Origin: Microtetraspora sp. NBRC 13810
Lineage (GTDB): Bacteria > Actinomycetota > Actinomycetes > Streptosporangiales > Streptosporangiaceae
Assembly (NCBI RefSeq): GCF_030268685.1
Contig: NZ_BSRQ01000006.1
Span: 1 to 64,000, forward strand
Direction of reading: 5' to 3'
Length of the DNA stretch: 64,000 nt
Shown here: positions 49,583 to 58,300 of the stretch, in pieces
Position numbering within the stretch: position 1 is the first letter of the stretch
Layout of the letters: every line of letters starts with the position of its first letter
Position numbers and translations under genes: made by a program
The notes under the pieces: generated by a model
What the model saw: only the letters and a program-made list of their open reading frames with translations
What the model was told of the DNA's origin: nothing
Databases searched by the model: none

Positions 49583-50587
49583 TCACGGCGTGTCGGGGCG
49601 GGCCTTGCTCGGCTGGACCCGCTTCGGCTCCCCCGGCATCTTGGGATAGTTGGGCGGGTAGGGCATGTCGCCGCGATCGTCCCGGTGGAACCACTCAAGC
49701 AGCCGGTCGAGGGCGAACGCCTGGTCGTCGATGGCCGCGTGCACGTCGCCCAGCTTGGCGAAGCGCGGCGGCACGGTGCGGATGTCGAAGTCGGCGGGCT
49801 CGGCATCCGCCAGCTCCTCCCAGGTCAGAGGGGTGGAGACCGGGGCGTGCGGCTTGGCCCTGACCGAGTAGGCGGAGGCCATCGTGCGGTCGCGGGCGTT
49901 CTGATTGAAGTCGATGAAGACCCGCTCGCCGCGCTCCTCCTTCCACCAGGCGGTGGTGGCGAGCCGCGGCGCCCGGCGCTCCACCTCGCGGGCGAACGCG
50001 ATCGCCGCGTAGCGGACCTCGGTGAAATCCCAGCGGGGCTCGATCCGCACGGCGATGTGCACGCCGCGGCTGCCCGACGTCTTGGCGAACCCGGTCATGC
50101 CGAGCTCGGCGAGGACCTCGCGGGCGACGAAGGCGACCTCGCGGGCCTGCTCGAACCCGGTCCCCGGCTGCGGATCGATGTCGATGCGCAGCTCGTCGGG
50201 ATGCTCGACGTCGGCGGCCCGCACGTGCCAGGGGTGGAAGTCGACGGTGCCCAGGTTGGCGCAGTAAGCGAGGTCGGCCACCTGGGTCACCCGCAGCGTG
50301 TCGGCGCTGCGCCCGCTGGGGAAGCGGACGGTGACCGTGTGCATCCAGTCGGGGTGCCGCGGCGGCAGGCGCTTCTGGTAGATCGCGTCGGACAGCACGC
50401 CGTCCGGATGCCGCTTCAGGTGGGTGGGCCGGTCGCGCAAGGCCCGCAGCGCGCCCTCCCCCACGCTCACGTAGTACTCGACGAGCTCGCGCTTCGTCGC
50501 TCCGATGCCAGGAAAGTAGACCTTGTCGGGGTTGGTCACCTTCACGGTGTGTCCCCCGACCTCCAGCTCTATATACGGCGACGCCAT
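49583..50587 (-). CDS. LigD polymerase-domain (AEP primase) protein, PrimC-like
   Basis: The 334-residue protein is a stand-alone archaeo-eukaryotic-primase domain of the LigD polymerase type. It has VTNPDKVYFPGIGATKRELVEYY, the metal site DELRIDIDPQPGTGFEQAREVA (Asp-x-Asp), the nucleotide-binding TSGSRGVHIAVRI and VFIDFNQNARDRTMASAYSVRA, then TPLTWEELADAEPADFDIRTV. No ligase or nuclease domain is fused. In mycobacteria such proteins fill short gaps with ribonucleotides in LigC-linked repair or end joining. ATG 50587 opens the family. No Ku gene is nearby. Confidence 0.93.
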   Translation of the reverse strand: MASPYIELEVGGHTVKVTNPDKVYFPGIGATKRELVEYYVSVGEGALRALRDRPTHLKRHPDGVLSDAIYQKRLPPRHPDWMHTVTVRFPSGRSADTLRVTQVADLAYCANLGTVDFHPWHVRAADVEHPDELRIDIDPQPGTGFEQAREVAFVAREVLAELGMTGFAKTSGSRGVHIAVRIEPRWDFTEVRYAAIAFAREVERRAPRLATTAWWKEERGERVFIDFNQNARDRTMASAYSVRAKPHAPVSTPLTWEELADAEPADFDIRTVPPRFAKLGDVHAAIDDQAFALDRLLEWFHRDDRGDMPYPPNYPKMPGEPKRVQPSKARPDTP

Positions 50588-51094
50588 GCTCCGAACGCTA
50601 CCCCCACCCACCGACATCCAGCGGGACCCACGCACGCCCGGACAGCCCGCCCCGAAGACCCACCCCCGGGCGACCCGGGACGGCAGTTCGGCTGAAGACA
50701 CGGAGTATGACGTAAAAAGTCGGGCGGGTCCGTCCCGGAGCGGTTCCCGGCGGCGGGACCGGTCGCTCAGACGGGACGGACCTCCAGACCGCCCGCCACG
50801 CCTGCCGGCCCGGGTGCTGGCGCGCCACCCGGCCGACGGCGACCACCTGGCCTCCTCGGACGCGCCCAGCACGGGCGTGGGCCAACGCTTTCCGAGGCGG
50901 CCTGACGGACGGTCTCACCCATCATCAGGAAGGTGATGCACCCCCCACATCTACATAGACGCCAAATTCGCCCCGAAAGGATGCTTCCACCTCGAAATTT
51001 CCTGCCGATTTCCTGTCAAGGGGGACAGGTGACCTGGAGCAGACCAATCGGTGGGCGTGTGCCCGGCTGATCCGGCGGACCGTAGTCTGAAGGT
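50588..51094. other. Long divergent spacer before msrB
   Basis: No gene is visible in these 507 bases. They hold the promoters of the primase-like gene (leftward) and msrB (rightward), a 56-bp inverted repeat at 50727-50782, and ATTTCCTG twice at about 50996-51014. TAGTCT eight bases before the msrB ATG suggests a leaderless msrB transcript. Confidence 0.5.
50727..50782. repeat. 56-bp inverted repeat in a divergent spacer
   Basis: GGTCCGTCCC (50727-50736) and GGGACGGACC (50773-50782) are perfect 10-bp arms with a second, weaker stem inside. No gene points into it for termination. Confidence 0.7.
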
Positions 51095-51496
51095 ATGGAA
51101 AAAGTGGTCAAGAGCGATGCCGAGTGGCGAGTGCAGCTCTCGCCCGAGGAGTTCCGCGTCCTTCGCCAGGCCGGCACGGAGCGCCCCTTCACCGGGGAGT
51201 ATGTGGACACCAAAACCGAGGGCGTCTACTCCTGCCGCGCCTGCGGGGCCGAGCTGTTCAGGTCGGACACGAAGTTCGACTCGCACTGCGGCTGGCCGTC
51301 CTTCTACCAGCCCTCCGATTCCGACGCCGTCGTCCTGATCGAGGACCGGTCGCTCGGCATGGTCCGGACCGAGGTCCGCTGCGCGCGGTGCGACTCGCAC
51401 CTCGGGCACGTCTTCCACGGTGAGGGGTACGCGACCCCGACCGACGACCGCTACTGCATCAACTCCGTCTCGCTGAGCCTGGCTCCCAAGGAGTAA
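51095..51496 (+). CDS. msrB: Peptide-methionine (R)-S-oxide reductase
   Basis: It repairs oxidised methionine in proteins. The 133-residue protein has zinc ligands Cys47, Cys50, Cys96 and Cys99 (SCRAC, RCARCD), the active Cys121 in [16 protein letters not shown] with Cys65 as possible resolving residue, and GHVFHGEG. Length fits the single-domain MsrB. The ATG at 51095 has no clear ribosome binding site and a -10-like TAGTCT ends eight bases upstream, so a leaderless message is likely. Confidence 0.96.
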   Translation: MEKVVKSDAEWRVQLSPEEFRVLRQAGTERPFTGEYVDTKTEGVYSCRACGAELFRSDTKFDSHCGWPSFYQPSDSDAVVLIEDRSLGMVRTEVRCARCDSHLGHVFHGEGYATPTDDRYCINSVSLSLAPKE

Positions 51497-51623
51497 CGAT
51501 CACGACCGGCCGGGGCGGGGGCGGACCACCTCGCCCCGGTACCTTCTCCCGCCGCCCGCGGGCTTTTTCCGAGCGGACCGGAGCTGTTCCAAGCCTTTCC
51601 AGGCGGGTAGAGTCTCACCGATC

Positions 51624-51767
51624 GTGCCCGTGAATGAGCGATCAGTGAACACGTTCGTCTGGAGCCCCGTGCACCTGCGCCACAGATGGGAGACCATCGA
51701 GGTCATCGGCCGGGTGGTAACCCAAAGATGCAAACGCTGCGGGAAAACCCGCGTCCGCGTGAAGTGA
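51624..51767 (+). CDS. Possible small zinc-binding protein (47 residues)
   Basis: The frame starts at GTG 51624 (GTG 51630 also possible). It encodes HLRHRWETIEVIGRVVTQRC and KRCGKTRVRVK, with His17/His20 and Cys36/Cys39 placed for one zinc. Third codon positions are mostly G or C, which supports coding. No domain match is known to me. It follows msrB by 127 bases on the same strand. Confidence is moderate because of its length. Confidence 0.5.
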   Translation: MPVNERSVNTFVWSPVHLRHRWETIEVIGRVVTQRCKRCGKTRVRVK

Positions 51768-51997
51768 CCGTCCCCATGAGGCTGCCCACCCTCCCCGCAC
51801 CCCCACCTCCAAGATCACCCCCACTACAGGCGCTCCAAGCCATCGAGTCCCCAGCGCCCGATTCCTCCCCTGGCCCCGCTCTTCGCCCCCCGGGACGCGA
51901 AGCTTCCTCCCAGGGCCGCAGTGTCCATCCGGCGTTCGACTCCCCAGGCCCGACGTCCTCCCCGGGCCGCGGTGTTGGAGCACGCAGGAAGCGGCGT

Positions 51998-53113
51998 TCA
52001 GTTTCCCGGGCGCGGGTGGGTGAGACGGCAGTCGCGGTCGCCGCGGCCCAGGGCGTTGGCCAGGACCGGGTTGCCGTTGCCGCCGTACTCGGCCTGGACG
52101 AAGACGACCGGGTCTTCGACGCCTCGCTCCTCGCTCAGGTAACGGACCCCTCGCTCGCACAGCTCCACGGCCTGCTTGGAGTTGTCCGCGGACGGCGGAA
52201 GATCGGTGTAGACCCGCAGATAGCCGCCGACGAGCCGCACATCCCTGACCCGGTTCGACGTCTTGCCCTTGGGCCGCTTCAGGTAGGCCATGGCCTCGGT
52301 GTCGGTGTGCTTGGACGGACCCGATGCGCGGTTCTCGGCCTCCTTGCGCTTCTTCGCGTCCTTCTTGGCCTTCTCCTTCGACTCCTTGGACTTCTCCTTC
52401 GACGAGTCCTCGGACTTCTCCGCGTCCTTCGATGACCCCTTGCCGGCTTTCGCCGTCTCCCGGGACTCCTCGGCCGCCTTCCCGCCACCCGTGGCGTCCG
52501 CACCGGAGGCGCCCCCGCCGGTCCCCCAGGTCACCAGATCGGAGCCGCCGGAACCCAGTAGGTCCCGCCCGGCGATCTCCTGCGCGTTGAGCTCACGCCC
52601 ACCGGCGTCCGTCCCACCGGCCCCCTGACCGCCGTCCGATCCACCGGCCCCTTCCCCGGAAGCCACCACACCGCCACCCGTCCCGCCGCCACCCGCCCCG
52701 GGCTCGGCGGACACGGCCGCACCGGACACGGCGGCGGACGCCTCAGGCGCCGCGCTCCCGGTCCCCCGCGGCACAGCGGCCCCAGGCACGGCGGCCCCGG
52801 TCGCCCCCGGCGCGCTTCCGGCACCGCCGGCCGGACCGCCGGGGCTCATCTCGTCCGCGGCCGCCCGCGCGGCGTCCATCGGGGTGGGAGCGACCGCCAC
52901 CGCGCTCGCGTCCCGCCGCCCGTCCGGCTCGCCGGTCGCGGACCCGCCTCCCAGGCGGGACACCGCTCCGGCCACCACGAGCCCCAGTACGGCGGCCGCC
53001 GCCGAACCGACGGCGACCTCCCTGGCCCACGAGGACCGCCCCGCCCGCCTCCTGCCCCGGGACGCGCCGCGTCCGGGGGTGCCGCGCCGCGTGGGATTCC
53101 CGCCCGACTTCAC
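51998..53113 (-). CDS. Membrane-anchored low-complexity protein with conserved C-terminal domain
   Basis: The protein (about 371 residues) has a basic N-terminus, one membrane segment (VAVGSAAAAVLGLVVAGAV, about residues 33-51) and then over 170 residues of Gly/Ala/Ser-rich sequence. A Lys/Glu/Ser-rich stretch follows (KEKSKESKEKAKKDAKKRK). A globular end of about 95 residues starts at TEAMAYLKRPKGKTSNRVRD, with two Cys (LCERGV and DRDCRL). The tail has the look of a small extracytoplasmic domain on a flexible stalk. Function unknown. GTG 53113 places the basic end just before the membrane segment. Confidence 0.7.
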   Translation of the reverse strand: MKSGGNPTRRGTPGRGASRGRRRAGRSSWAREVAVGSAAAAVLGLVVAGAVSRLGGGSATGEPDGRRDASAVAVAPTPMDAARAAADEMSPGGPAGGAGSAPGATGAAVPGAAVPRGTGSAAPEASAAVSGAAVSAEPGAGGGGTGGGVVASGEGAGGSDGGQGAGGTDAGGRELNAQEIAGRDLLGSGGSDLVTWGTGGGASGADATGGGKAAEESRETAKAGKGSSKDAEKSEDSSKEKSKESKEKAKKDAKKRKEAENRASGPSKHTDTEAMAYLKRPKGKTSNRVRDVRLVGGYLRVYTDLPPSADNSKQAVELCERGVRYLSEERGVEDPVVFVQAEYGGNGNPVLANALGRGDRDCRLTHPRPGN

Positions 53114-53349
53114 CCTCTGAACCTCACTATGGTGGGGATTTCCCCGAGTATGACACGACGCAAAGCCCACCTTGACCCGCGAAGGCCCCCCATGGCCACG
53201 AGCAGGAGGCGGCCAGGGGGATGTATCGAAGTCTGCGGCGGCGTCACGAGCGCCCCCGATGTGCCGGGAGCATCGTATGAGTGAGGTCTCCGGTAGGCGG
53301 TTGGTCCAAGGCGAATCTGAACACCGCAGACCACATGGCCGCCTTGGCG

Positions 53350-53544
53350 GTGGCGAGACGATTCGATCGCACCGATGAGCAGCGGGCGGTGCCGGAGCCG
53401 TTGCCGCCGGCGCCTGAGCGGCCAGGACGGCCGTCGTCGTTCGGCAAGCGGCGGTTGATCGACCGGATCCGCCGGCGGGTACGGGTCGGTGCGCCCTGGC
53501 GTGACGTACCCGCCTGTTACGGATCATGGCCGACAGTGTGGGGA
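53350..53544 (+). pseudogene. IS5-type transposase N-terminal fragment
   Basis: The in-frame sequence RFDRTDEQRAVPEPLPPAPE then RPGRP...RRLIDRIRRRVR and VGAPWRDVPACYGSWPTVWG is the N-terminal (DUF4096-type) part of IS5-family transposases, including the RVRxGxPWRDVP hallmark. It breaks off after about 65 residues with no DDE domain. The frame runs on, by chance, into the phosphotransferase gene. Confidence 0.85.
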
Positions 53545-53556
53545 TATACCGTCTCC

Positions 53557-54450
53557 ATGCCATCGAAAGATCCGGAGGCCACTCTCGTGAACATCCGGAC
53601 AACGCATCACGCGCTGCTGAGTCGCCTGCTGCCCGACGACAGACCTGACGATCTTGCCGTACGCCAGGGTCAGTTCCACGACGTCGTGATCGGCTCAGAG
53701 CGCGTCGTGTGCCTGCCCCGTACCCAGGCAGCGGCCGACCGGCTGCCCGAGCGGGTGGCCGCATTACGCGCGCTTGCCGGGCTCGACCTTGGCATCCGCA
53801 CACCTGAGCCGCTGGTGCAGGGTGGAGGCGACGACACCGACGAGGCGCCGTTCCTGGTGCTCAGCCGCATTCCCGGGGAACCGCTGGACGCCGACGCGCT
53901 CAACGACGCCCATGTGGCCGGCACCGTAGCGGCGCAGTGCGCGACCCTGCTGGACGGGCTGGCCCGTGCCGGCACGGATGACTCGGTACGAGCGGCTGTG
54001 CCTCACGCGTCACAAGGCCGGTGGCAGCGGTTCGCGCAAGAGGTGCGTGCGGAGTTGTTCGCGCTGATGTCCGGCACCGGGCGCCTACGAGCCGAACGGG
54101 AGCTGACCGCGCTCGACCGCCTTCCCCACCTCACACGAGCAGTGGTCCATGGTGACCTCGGTGGCGCGAACGTCCTGTGGGAGTGGGATCACGGGCTGCC
54201 ACGCCTCGCCGGAGTGCTCGACTGGGACGATGTCAGCCTCGGCGACCCCGCCGAGGACCTTGCAGCCATCGGCGCCGGCTACGGTCACGACCTCCTGGAG
54301 CGGGTGCTCGCCCTGGGCAGTCGGTCAGACGACGGACTCGCCACCCGCATTGCCGCGATCCGCGGCACCTTCGCCCTGCAGCAAGCCCTCTACGCCCTCC
54401 GCGACGGCGACGAAGAAGAACTGGCCGACGGCCTCACCGGCTACCGCTGA
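53557..54450 (+). CDS. APH-type aminoglycoside/choline-kinase-fold phosphotransferase
   Basis: The 297-residue protein has the APH kinase fold. The Brenner-type motif VVHGDLGGANVLWEWDHG (about residues 195-212) carries the catalytic Asp and Asn, and LAGVLDWDDVSLGDPAEDLA has the metal-binding DWD. The N-terminal lobe holds VLSRIPGEPL. The substrate is unknown; antibiotic resistance is possible but not shown. ATG 53557 is the first codon past the transposase remnant, with TATACC seven bases upstream, so transcription may be leaderless. It sits between two IS5 fragments in inverted orientation, a sign of acquisition. Confidence 0.82.
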   Translation: MPSKDPEATLVNIRTTHHALLSRLLPDDRPDDLAVRQGQFHDVVIGSERVVCLPRTQAAADRLPERVAALRALAGLDLGIRTPEPLVQGGGDDTDEAPFLVLSRIPGEPLDADALNDAHVAGTVAAQCATLLDGLARAGTDDSVRAAVPHASQGRWQRFAQEVRAELFALMSGTGRLRAERELTALDRLPHLTRAVVHGDLGGANVLWEWDHGLPRLAGVLDWDDVSLGDPAEDLAAIGAGYGHDLLERVLALGSRSDDGLATRIAAIRGTFALQQALYALRDGDEEELADGLTGYR

Positions 54451-54494
54451 AGCGCACCGGCACATCATCGTTGATCGTGCGATGAGGACGGTGG

Positions 54495-54626
54495 CTCCGG
54501 ATCGAAGGCCGGTGGCCGACCGCCCTTCGATCCCTTCGCCCCGTCGGTTGACGTCCTGGTCGGCCTGTTGGCGTCCTGGCCGGCCCTGCCGGGAATGGCC
54601 GCCTTGATACCGCGCCGCCGCCCGCG
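54495..54626 (-). pseudogene. IS5-type transposase internal fragment
   Basis: The minus frame contains RRGRRRGIKAAIPGRAGQDA and then GSKGGRPPAFDPE, matching the RRRGIKAxIPxxxDQ...RGSRGGRPPAFD segment before the last catalytic region of IS5-family DDE transposases. It is short, inverted relative to the fragment at 53350, and lacks both ends. Confidence 0.75.
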
Positions 54627-54726
54627 CCGCCCGGCAGTGAGCACGATCGACAACACTCATGTGCCGATCCACAACCTCCGATGCCCGGTCAGCCCTGGCC
54701 GCTGGCAACGGAATTCGACACAGGCG

Positions 54727-55428
54727 CTAGGGCAGGGCGGCGACCAGCTCGCTGACCGGCTTGCGGACCCCGGTGTAGAACGGGATCTCCTCGCGGGTGT
54801 GCCTGCGGGCCTTGGCGCCGCGCAGGTGGCGCATCAGGTCGACGATGCGGTGAAGCTCGTCGGCCTCGAAGGCGAGCATCCACTCGTAGTCGTTGAGCGC
54901 GAAGCAGGCCACCGTGTTGGCCCGCACGTCGGGATAGTCACGCGCCATGAGACCGTGCTCGGCGAGCATCGCCCGGCGCTCCGCGTCGTCCAGCAGATAC
55001 CACTCCAGGGAACGGACGAACGGGTAGACGCTCACGTAACCGCGCGGCTCCTCCTCGGCCAGGAACGCGGGCACGTGCGACTTGTTGAACTCGGCGGGGC
55101 GGTGCAACGCCATCACCGACCACACCGGCTCGCTGCGGCGGCCGAGCTCGGTCCGGCGGAAGCGGGAGTAGACCTCCTGAAGATCCTCCGCCGTGGGCGC
55201 GTGCCACCAGAACATGTAGTCGGCGTCGGCGCGGAACCCCGCCACGTCGTACGTGCCCCTGGTCACGATGTCCTTCTCGGCCGCCTGCGCGAGCAGGTCC
55301 TCGACCTCGTGCGCGATGGCCTCCCGGTCGGCGTCGCACCGCTCGCGCACCCGGAAGACCGACCACATGGTGTAGCGGATCACCTGGTTCAGATCGCGTG
55401 CCTTCGGCCGCCCGCCATCCTGCGTCAT
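54727..55428 (-). CDS. hemQ: Coproheme decarboxylase / HemQ (chlorite dismutase-like)
   Basis: It turns coproheme into haem b with hydrogen peroxide, the last step of the coproporphyrin-dependent route in actinobacteria. The 233-residue protein matches the family: [67 protein letters not shown], and [27 protein letters not shown], carrying the haem-binding His region. It lies six bases after hemY on the same strand. Confidence 0.95.
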   Translation of the reverse strand: MTQDGGRPKARDLNQVIRYTMWSVFRVRERCDADREAIAHEVEDLLAQAAEKDIVTRGTYDVAGFRADADYMFWWHAPTAEDLQEVYSRFRRTELGRRSEPVWSVMALHRPAEFNKSHVPAFLAEEEPRGYVSVYPFVRSLEWYLLDDAERRAMLAEHGLMARDYPDVRANTVACFALNDYEWMLAFEADELHRIVDLMRHLRGAKARRHTREEIPFYTGVRKPVSELVAALP

Positions 55429-55434
55429 CGTTTC

Positions 55435-56892
55435 TCAGAGCCCCTCAGTCACCTTCGTCGGCGAGATCGCCTGCTGCCATTGTCTCGCGGGATCCAGATG
55501 GTCGAGAATCCGGGCGGCGGCCTCGCGGGCGGTGGCGACGCAGGCCGGCACGCCGACCCCGTCGTAGGCGGCGCCGCAGACGGCCAGGCCGGGTGCGCCG
55601 GCCACGGCGGCGCGGATGCGGGCCACCCGGTCGAGGTGACCGACGTCGTACTGCGGCAGCGCGCCGCCCCAGCGGGTGACCCTGGTGTCCCTGGGCAGGC
55701 CGCGCACGCCCATGACCTCGGACATCTCCTTCATCGCCAGCGCGACCAGCTCGGTGTCGTCGCGGTGGAGCTCGTGCTCGTCGCCCAGCCTGCCGATCGA
55801 GCAGCGGACCAGGATCAGGTTGGGGTCGGCCTCGGTCAGGTGCGGCCACTTCACGGTGCTGAACGTGGCGGCCTTGATCGACCGGCCCTCCACCGGGGGG
55901 ACGAGATAACCGCTCCCGGCCGGCGGCTCGGGGAAGGCGCCGCGCGGATAGGCCAGAGTGACGATCGCCATGCTGGCGTAAGCGATCCTGGACAGCTCGG
56001 CGGAGGCTCCCGGCACGTCGGCCGCGAGCAGCCTGGTGGCCGAGGGCGCGGGGGTCGCCACGACCACCGCGTCGGCCTCGATCACCGAGGGGTCGGGCAC
56101 CGGTCCGGTGACCAGCCGCCAGCCGCCCTCGACGCGGCGCAGCTCGCGGACGGTCACCCCGGTCCTGACGTCGGCGCCGGAGGCGGCGGCGATCGCCGGA
56201 GGCAGAGCCCCGAGGCCGCCGCGGAGCGTGGTGAAGACCGGGCCCGTCTGCTTGGGCGCCCCGGCGATCGCGCGCGCGGCGTTGAGCAGCGAGCGCTCGG
56301 TCCTGGCGGGCGTGGCGAGCATCGGCATGGTGGCGTGCAGCGACAGCGTCTCGGCGCGGCCGGCGTAGACGCCGCCGAGCATCGGCTCGATCAGCCGGTC
56401 CACGACCTCTGAGCCCATCCGGGCCCTGATGTAGGCGGCGACGGAGACGTCGGTGCTGACCCGGGTGGCCGGCAGGATCTGGTCCAGCGGGACTCGGGCG
56501 AGGCCGGCCGGGCTGAGGACACCGGACCTGGCGAGCGCCATCAGGTCCGACGGCACACCCATCACGTGCCCCTTGGGCATCGGCCGCAGCGCGCCCCTGC
56601 TCAGGATCGACGCCTGGGTGCTGCCGGGGTAGACCAGCTCGTCGGACAGGCCGAGCATCCGGACGAGGTCCTTGCCCTCGGGACGCCGGGCCAGCATCGC
56701 CTCGGCGCCCTCGTCGAGGGACACCCCGGCCACCTCGGTGGCGTGCAGCTTGCCGCCGACGCGGGGCGAGCCTTCGAGGACGGTGACGCGGAGCGCGTCG
56801 CCGCCGCCCTGCCGTAGAAACCACGCGGCGGCCAGGCCCGCGATCCCACCGCCGACGACCACCACATGCAGCCGATTCCCTTCCATGACCAT
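55435..56892 (-). CDS. hemY: Coproporphyrinogen III oxidase, HemY/CgoX type
   Basis: It oxidises coproporphyrinogen III to coproporphyrin III. The flavoprotein (about 485 residues) opens with the FAD fold HVVVVGGGIAGLAAAWFLR, then VLEGSPRVGGKLHATEVAGV and LDEGAEAMLARRPEG. The C-terminal FAD motif is LAVCGAAYDGVGVPACVATAREAA. It is the actinobacterial coproporphyrin-type enzyme by its place beside hemQ. The start may be ATG 56892 or the in-frame ATG 56886; neither has a clear Shine-Dalgarno. Confidence 0.93.
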   Translation of the reverse strand: MVMEGNRLHVVVVGGGIAGLAAAWFLRQGGGDALRVTVLEGSPRVGGKLHATEVAGVSLDEGAEAMLARRPEGKDLVRMLGLSDELVYPGSTQASILSRGALRPMPKGHVMGVPSDLMALARSGVLSPAGLARVPLDQILPATRVSTDVSVAAYIRARMGSEVVDRLIEPMLGGVYAGRAETLSLHATMPMLATPARTERSLLNAARAIAGAPKQTGPVFTTLRGGLGALPPAIAAASGADVRTGVTVRELRRVEGGWRLVTGPVPDPSVIEADAVVVATPAPSATRLLAADVPGASAELSRIAYASMAIVTLAYPRGAFPEPPAGSGYLVPPVEGRSIKAATFSTVKWPHLTEADPNLILVRCSIGRLGDEHELHRDDTELVALAMKEMSEVMGVRGLPRDTRVTRWGGALPQYDVGHLDRVARIRAAVAGAPGLAVCGAAYDGVGVPACVATAREAAARILDHLDPARQWQQAISPTKVTEGL

Positions 56893-56987
56893 TGACGCTA
56901 TCGCCACCGGGCGCCGCCCGCGTCACAGGGCGGGTGTGCTGTGGACCACGGCCCCGAGCCTGTGGACAAGCCGCCGGAACGACCCGT

Positions 56988-57119
56988 GACCGCATCACAC
57001 GCCGACCACGACCGCGCCACACGCCTAACGTGACCGCATCACACACCGACCGCGACCGCAGCACACGCCGACCGTGACCGCGCCGCACGCCGACCGTGAC
57101 GGCATCGTGACGCCGCGCG
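56988..57119. repeat. 22-bp tandem repeats, five full copies plus one degenerate
   Basis: Units start at 56988, 57010, 57032, 57054 and 57076, each of the form GACCGCxxCxCACxCCxACxx. A partial sixth runs to 57119. A 22-bp period is not a multiple of three, so it is not coding. It fills the divergent gap between hemY and the DUF4349 gene, 37 bases before the latter's start. Confidence 0.88.
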
Positions 57120-57155
57120 CCAAACACCCGCGCCCCGCATTACGTCTACGAAGAC

Positions 57156-58244
57156 ATGGACAACACCCCTCGGCACGGCTTACGCCTGGCGGCCGCCCTC
57201 TCGGCCGCCGTCCTCTTCCTGACCGGCTGCGGAGGCGGCTCGGGCGAATCGGCGGACGCGCCCGCGGCGGCCTCCGACAACGTGGCCCCGGTCCCGCAGG
57301 CGACGACCGGCGGCGGCATCGGAGGCGCCCCTGACAGATCCCGTGAATCCGACGAATCCGGGGGATCCGGGGGATCCGGCGCATCCGGGGAGTCCGGCGG
57401 GCCGGGGGAATCGGTGGAGATCACCCGCCAGGACCAGGCGATCATCTACGTCGCCGAGCTCACCGTGCGGGCGAAGGACGTCTCCGCCGCCTCCGACCGG
57501 GCCAAGCAGATCGTCACCGGCGGCGGCGGCCACCTCGCCAGGGAGAACTCCGCAGCCGGCGGCGGCGAGAGCTCGGCCCTTCTCGTCTTCAGGATCCCGC
57601 CGGCGTCCTACCCCGCCGTGCTCGGCCGTCTCGCCAAGGAGCTCGGCGTCAGGGAGTCCCTGAACCAGGGCACCGAGGACGTGACCCAGGCCGTCGCCGA
57701 CGTGGAGAGCAGGGTGAAGTCGGCGCAGTCCGCGCTGGACTCGCTGCGCGCGGTGCTGAAGAGGGCCAACACCATCGGCGAGGTGCTGGAGGTCGAGCGG
57801 GAGATCGGCAACAGGGAGAGCGAGCTCGAATCCCTGCAGGCGCGGCAGCGGGCGCTGGCCGAGCAGACCGCCATGGCCACGGTCACCCTGCGGCTGATCG
57901 GCCCGCTCGCGGCACCGGTGGAGCCCGAGCCCGAGGAGTCGCCCGGCTTCTTCGACGCGATGGCGGCCGGCTGGAACGCGCTGGTGGCCACGGTGCGGGT
58001 GGTCCTCGTGGTGGTCGGCGCCCTGCTCCCGTGGCTGGCGGTCATCGTGCCGCTCACGCTGCTCGTGACGGTGCTGGTGCGCCGCCGCCGCGCGAAGCGG
58101 CCCGCCGTACCGGCCGGGGCGGCGGGAACCCCGGCGTGGTCGCCGCGCGAGTGGGGGCCGGTCACGGCCGCACCGCCCGAGACGGAGAGGCCCGCGCCCT
58201 CCGAGGCGGAGAAGGCCACCCCGCCTCCGCCGCCTCCCGGTTGA
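57156..58244 (+). CDS. DUF4349 lipoprotein
   Basis: The 362-residue protein has a lipoprotein signal with lipobox LTGC (Cys25), a Ser/Gly-rich stalk with ESGGSGGSGASGESGG, and a DUF4349 domain (about residues 90-255) with a coiled-coil centre, VADVESRVKSAQSALDSLRA to ESLQARQRALAEQTAMATV. A C-terminal membrane segment (WNALVATVRVVLVVVGALLP) and a Pro-rich cytoplasmic tail follow. Function unknown; membrane tethering at both ends is implied. It is flanked by tandem repeats on both sides. Confidence 0.88.
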   Translation: MDNTPRHGLRLAAALSAAVLFLTGCGGGSGESADAPAAASDNVAPVPQATTGGGIGGAPDRSRESDESGGSGGSGASGESGGPGESVEITRQDQAIIYVAELTVRAKDVSAASDRAKQIVTGGGGHLARENSAAGGGESSALLVFRIPPASYPAVLGRLAKELGVRESLNQGTEDVTQAVADVESRVKSAQSALDSLRAVLKRANTIGEVLEVEREIGNRESELESLQARQRALAEQTAMATVTLRLIGPLAAPVEPEPEESPGFFDAMAAGWNALVATVRVVLVVVGALLPWLAVIVPLTLLVTVLVRRRRAKRPAVPAGAAGTPAWSPREWGPVTAAPPETERPAPSEAEKATPPPPPPG

Positions 58245-58246
58245 GA

Positions 58247-58300
58247 GACCCAGGTGAAAGACCCGGGTGAGAGACCAGGTGAAGGACCCAGGTGAGGACC
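58247..58300. repeat. 12-13-bp tandem repeats between convergent genes
   Basis: Four units of the form GACCCAGGTGAGA run from the DUF4349 stop to the hemE stop at 58300 and fill the whole gap. Confidence 0.8.

Noticed and set aside
53281-54450. A 389-residue phosphotransferase starting at 53281
   Set aside because: The first 90 residues are a transposase remnant in a chance common frame; the enzyme begins at 53557.
56988-57119. Possible CRISPR array
   Set aside because: Units are back to back with no spacers and no cas genes are near.
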